Below are positions 6,383-7,762 of a DNA stretch of 7,762 bases, piece by piece (the first letter of the stretch is position 1; each line of letters starts with the position of its first letter). This DNA comes from Rickettsia typhi. GTDB lineage: Bacteria; Pseudomonadota; Alphaproteobacteria; Rickettsiales; UBA1997. The position numbers and the translations under genes were made by a program. The notes under the pieces are model-generated. The model made no database searches and was not told the DNA's origin. It saw only the letters and a program-made list of their open reading frames with translations. Location of the stretch: assembly GCA_945906835.1 (NCBI GenBank), contig CAMDRL010000061.1, positions 1 to 7,762 of the forward strand, written 5' to 3'.

Positions 6383-6405
6383 AAAGTTAGATTTGCAACG
6401 TCCCC
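6383..6405 (-). repeat. Right terminal inverted repeat of the IS-b type
   Basis: Perfect 23-bp reverse complement of 4774-4796. Only this end of the 5' side of IS-b survives; no upstream transposase sequence remains next to it. Confidence 0.88.
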
Positions 6406-6623
6406 ATTTTCGAATTTACCATCAACTGATTCGAGCAATAATCTCATATTGCTTAAAATTTGCTTAGCTTGCAAATAAGCATTATTTCCAGAAAGTTGAT
6501 TTGTTGTAGGATTAACCCCAGGAGTTCCAGAAATTGTAACAAATAAGCCTGATTTTGCTATATGACTGTAAGAGGTCCAATTGGTTTAAACATATTTTTT
6601 GGTGTAAAAGTTTCAACTGTCAT
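6406..6623 (-). pseudogene. RidA/YjgF-family gene, 5' fragment, truncated and frameshifted
   Basis: From the ATG at 6623 the minus strand reads MTVETFTPKNMFKPIGP. After a frame change near 6571-6572 it continues YSHIAKSGLFVTISGTPGVNP and on through AYLQAKQILSNMRLLLESVDGKFEN, up to the IS end at 6405. This is the N-terminal half of a RidA-family protein (normally about 110-150 aa), a family that removes reactive enamine/imine intermediates. The YSHIAKSG and ISGTPG segments are its usual early motifs. The distal half, with the catalytic Arg region, is missing. Uncorrected, the frame stops four codons after the shift. The gene is therefore dead twice over, and its upstream side is cut off by IS-b at 6687, leaving a 63-bp leader. 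Confidence 0.78.
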
Positions 6624-6660
6624 AAATTCTCAATTTTATTGGCTCTTTCTAAAAACCAGT

Positions 6661-6682
6661 GGGTAAACTAAAAACTTTACCC
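6661..6682. repeat. Small hairpin in the RidA-remnant leader
   Basis: GGGTAAA (6661-6667) pairs with TTTACCC (6676-6682) across an 8-nt loop, next to the second IS-b end. It could be a leftover terminator of a gene displaced by IS-b, or chance. Confidence 0.3.
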
Positions 6683-6686
6683 TAAA

Positions 6687-6933
6687 GGGGAAGTTGCAAA
6701 TCTAACTTTTTAAAAAACCTAAGCTCAAAAATTTTTGCAACCCAAAAACTGGGAAATTTTGTTATTTTTTTGAGTCAAATTCGATTAATTTTTGGTAAAT
6801 TTCTTGGTAAATTTGGAAATTTTGGTGATTTGGTGAACGATTGGTGCACCTCTCCCTTGTTCATGTCGTGAGAGGTGGTGGATCGGTAATTAAGTTTAGA
6901 GAATCGTTGGTTAACACTACGAGCCTTTTAAGA
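6687..6933 (-). repeat. IS-b 3'-end direct repeat, copy 2 (247 bp)
   Basis: Counterpart of 4774-5020, in the same orientation and 1913 bp away. It matches without gaps, with about 5 substitutions. Confidence 0.92.
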
Positions 6934-7762
6934 TTGAACGAGATTGCGTGCATGAAGGCATGGAACTGATTCTTGGCGATTCCGCGATATTTTGTTCTTT
7001 TGCTTTGGTTGCTGAAGACTCTCTCGTAAGGGGATCTAAGACTTGAATACCATTTATCAAGATCATGATTCTTGTCTTTCATGTTATTCTTTTTGATGGC
7101 GCAGAGGTGGAGATTATTTGCCTTTGCGACTGTTTGAGCGTTTTTGTCGCAATAGCCTTTATCCATAATTGCCGCTCCTTGTTTTGGAGCAACATGTTTA
7201 AAACCTTTCGAATCAATCACATTGGCGTGAGTGATTGCAACCTTGTTGATCATTCCGGATTGCATGTCCAAGGAGACATGCTTTTTGTAGCCATACCAGA
7301 ATTTCTTTTTGCTCTTGGCTCCGAATCTTGCGTCTTTATCCACAGCGAATTTGGAGACGTTGTCGTTGTTTAGCTTTTCTAGTTTCTCAGCGATTATTTT
7401 GTCTTTTTCTTCGGCTTTCTTTGCTGGTGAGGTTTGGTTGTTGATCTTCTTCAACTTCTCTAATTTTTTCTCAATCAATTGGTCTCTTTCCTTCCACAGT
7501 GTGGCTTTAGAGATTAGGTGAGTTGCGTCAACGAAGGTGAAGACTTCGCTCACATAGCCTTGGCTCTTAAGTTGATCACGAAGTAGGTGGAAGATTTTGG
7601 AGAGTTTGCTTGTTCCGATTCTTTCTCGGACTCTGGTGAAGACTGTGTGGTCAGGGGTTTTGCCGGTTAGTCCGAATCTGCAAAACCATTTGGAGGCGTT
7701 GTTTTCAGAAATAAATTTCTCTAATTCTCGGTCGCTTAAATCTTCAAGAAATTGAATCAGGA
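6861..7762 (-). CDS. IS5-family transposase (IS-b), 5' end outside the window
   Basis: The open frame runs from the window edge to a TGA at 6863-6861, giving about 300 residues; an estimated 40-60 N-terminal residues lie beyond 7762. A start inside the window (for example the GTG at 7553) is not real, because homology to the IS-a enzyme continues upstream of it: LIQFLEDLSDRELEKFISENN and TPDHTVFTRVRERIG. The DDE core is complete: Asp in FTFVDATHLISK, Asp in IMDKGYC, Glu in SPYERVFSN, then YRGIAKNQF and SFNLKRL. A Lys/Glu-rich insert contains a near-duplicated KKLEKL / EKLEKL unit, making it longer than the matching insert in IS-a. The tail SLNLITDPPPLTT is specific to IS-b. No frameshift is seen in the visible part. 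Codons often end in C (TTC, ACC, GTC, AGC), unlike katG and the ligase. Confidence 0.92.
   Translation of the reverse strand, partial: LIQFLEDLSDRELEKFISENNASKWFCRFGLTGKTPDHTVFTRVRERIGTSKLSKIFHLLRDQLKSQGYVSEVFTFVDATHLISKATLWKERDQLIEKKLEKLKKINNQTSPAKKAEEKDKIIAEKLEKLNNDNVSKFAVDKDARFGAKSKKKFWYGYKKHVSLDMQSGMINKVAITHANVIDSKGFKHVAPKQGAAIMDKGYCDKNAQTVAKANNLHLCAIKKNNMKDKNHDLDKWYSSLRSPYERVFSNQSKRTKYRGIAKNQFHAFMHAISFNLKRLVVLTNDSLNLITDPPPLTT

Larger units (their letters stand above)
4774..6405. mobile_element. Composite IS: IS-b ends enclosing a complete IS-a
   Basis: A 1632-bp unit with 23-bp perfect terminal inverted repeats (4774-4796 and 6383-6405, starting GGGGACGTTGC). A possible 3-bp target duplication ATT sits at 4771-4773 and 6406-6408. 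Its left 247 bp match the 3' end of the second IS-b copy at 6687-6933. Its interior is a different IS5-like element with its own ends. The roughly 1 kb of IS-b that should lie between the 3' fragment and the right repeat is absent. The simplest reading is an internally deleted IS-b (a miniature derivative of about 270 bp) that received IS-a. Both outer ends are intact, so an IS-b transposase acting in trans might move the whole unit. Confidence 0.75.
6687..7762 (-). mobile_element. IS-b, second copy (IS5-like), cut by the window end
   Basis: It begins with the IS-b inverted repeat (GGGGAAGTTGC at 6687), followed by the 247-bp region shared with 4774-5020 and then the transposase gene on the minus strand running past 7762. 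The other end is outside the window, so target duplication and completeness cannot be judged. An 8-bp stem (6847-6854 / 6870-6877) overlaps the transposase stop codon; it is perfect here and weakened in copy 1. Confidence 0.85.

Noticed and set aside
7065..7521. Plus-strand frames opposite the IS-b transposase.
   Set aside because: Antisense shadows; the minus strand carries the DDE core and homology to the IS-a enzyme.
6861..7553. IS-b transposase starting at 7553 as a complete 230-aa protein.
   Set aside because: The frame and the homology continue without a break to the window edge, so this start (GTG) is internal.

Overview
The window is a visibly A+T-rich stretch of chromosome. It has one block of three intact genes on the minus strand (positions 188-4174) and one block of nested insertion sequences and dead genes (4228 to the window end). 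The host is a Gram-negative bacterium: two products carry lipoprotein signals, one carries a Sec-type signal, and all three look exported across the inner membrane. A periplasmic Lig E-type DNA ligase is known mainly from Pseudomonadota and Campylobacterota, so a proteobacterium is the best guess, but the sequence does not fix the genus. Start codons lack clear Shine-Dalgarno sequences.

Left block, read from right to left on the minus strand: katG (741 aa lipoprotein catalase-peroxidase), then a hairpin terminator flush against a 169-bp near-perfect palindrome, then an ATP10-like thioredoxin-fold lipoprotein, then a Lig E-type ATP-dependent DNA ligase with a signal peptide. All three products should act in the periplasm or be anchored to a membrane facing it. 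The palindrome and terminator suggest katG is transcribed apart from the other two. The link between the three is location in the cell, not a demonstrated pathway.

Right block: immediately upstream of katG lies a frameshifted, 5'-truncated IS1595-type (ISXO2-like) transposase. It is cut at 4773 by a 1632-bp composite element (4774-6405) bounded by 23-bp perfect inverted repeats. The left 247 bp of this composite are the 3' end of one IS5-like element (here IS-b). Its body is a different but related IS5-like element (IS-a, about 5019-6382) with its own short inverted repeats and an intact 334-aa transposase. On the other side of the composite lies a truncated, frameshifted RidA/YjgF gene. Next comes a second, more complete IS-b copy starting at 6687, whose transposase runs off the window end. 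The two IS-b ends form a 247-bp direct repeat differing at about 5 positions.

No RNA gene, CRISPR array or clear defence system is visible. The most unusual items are the 169-bp palindrome, the chimeric IS with IS-b ends around IS-a, the all-exported three-gene block including a predicted lipid-anchored KatG, and the dead transposase sitting in the katG promoter position.
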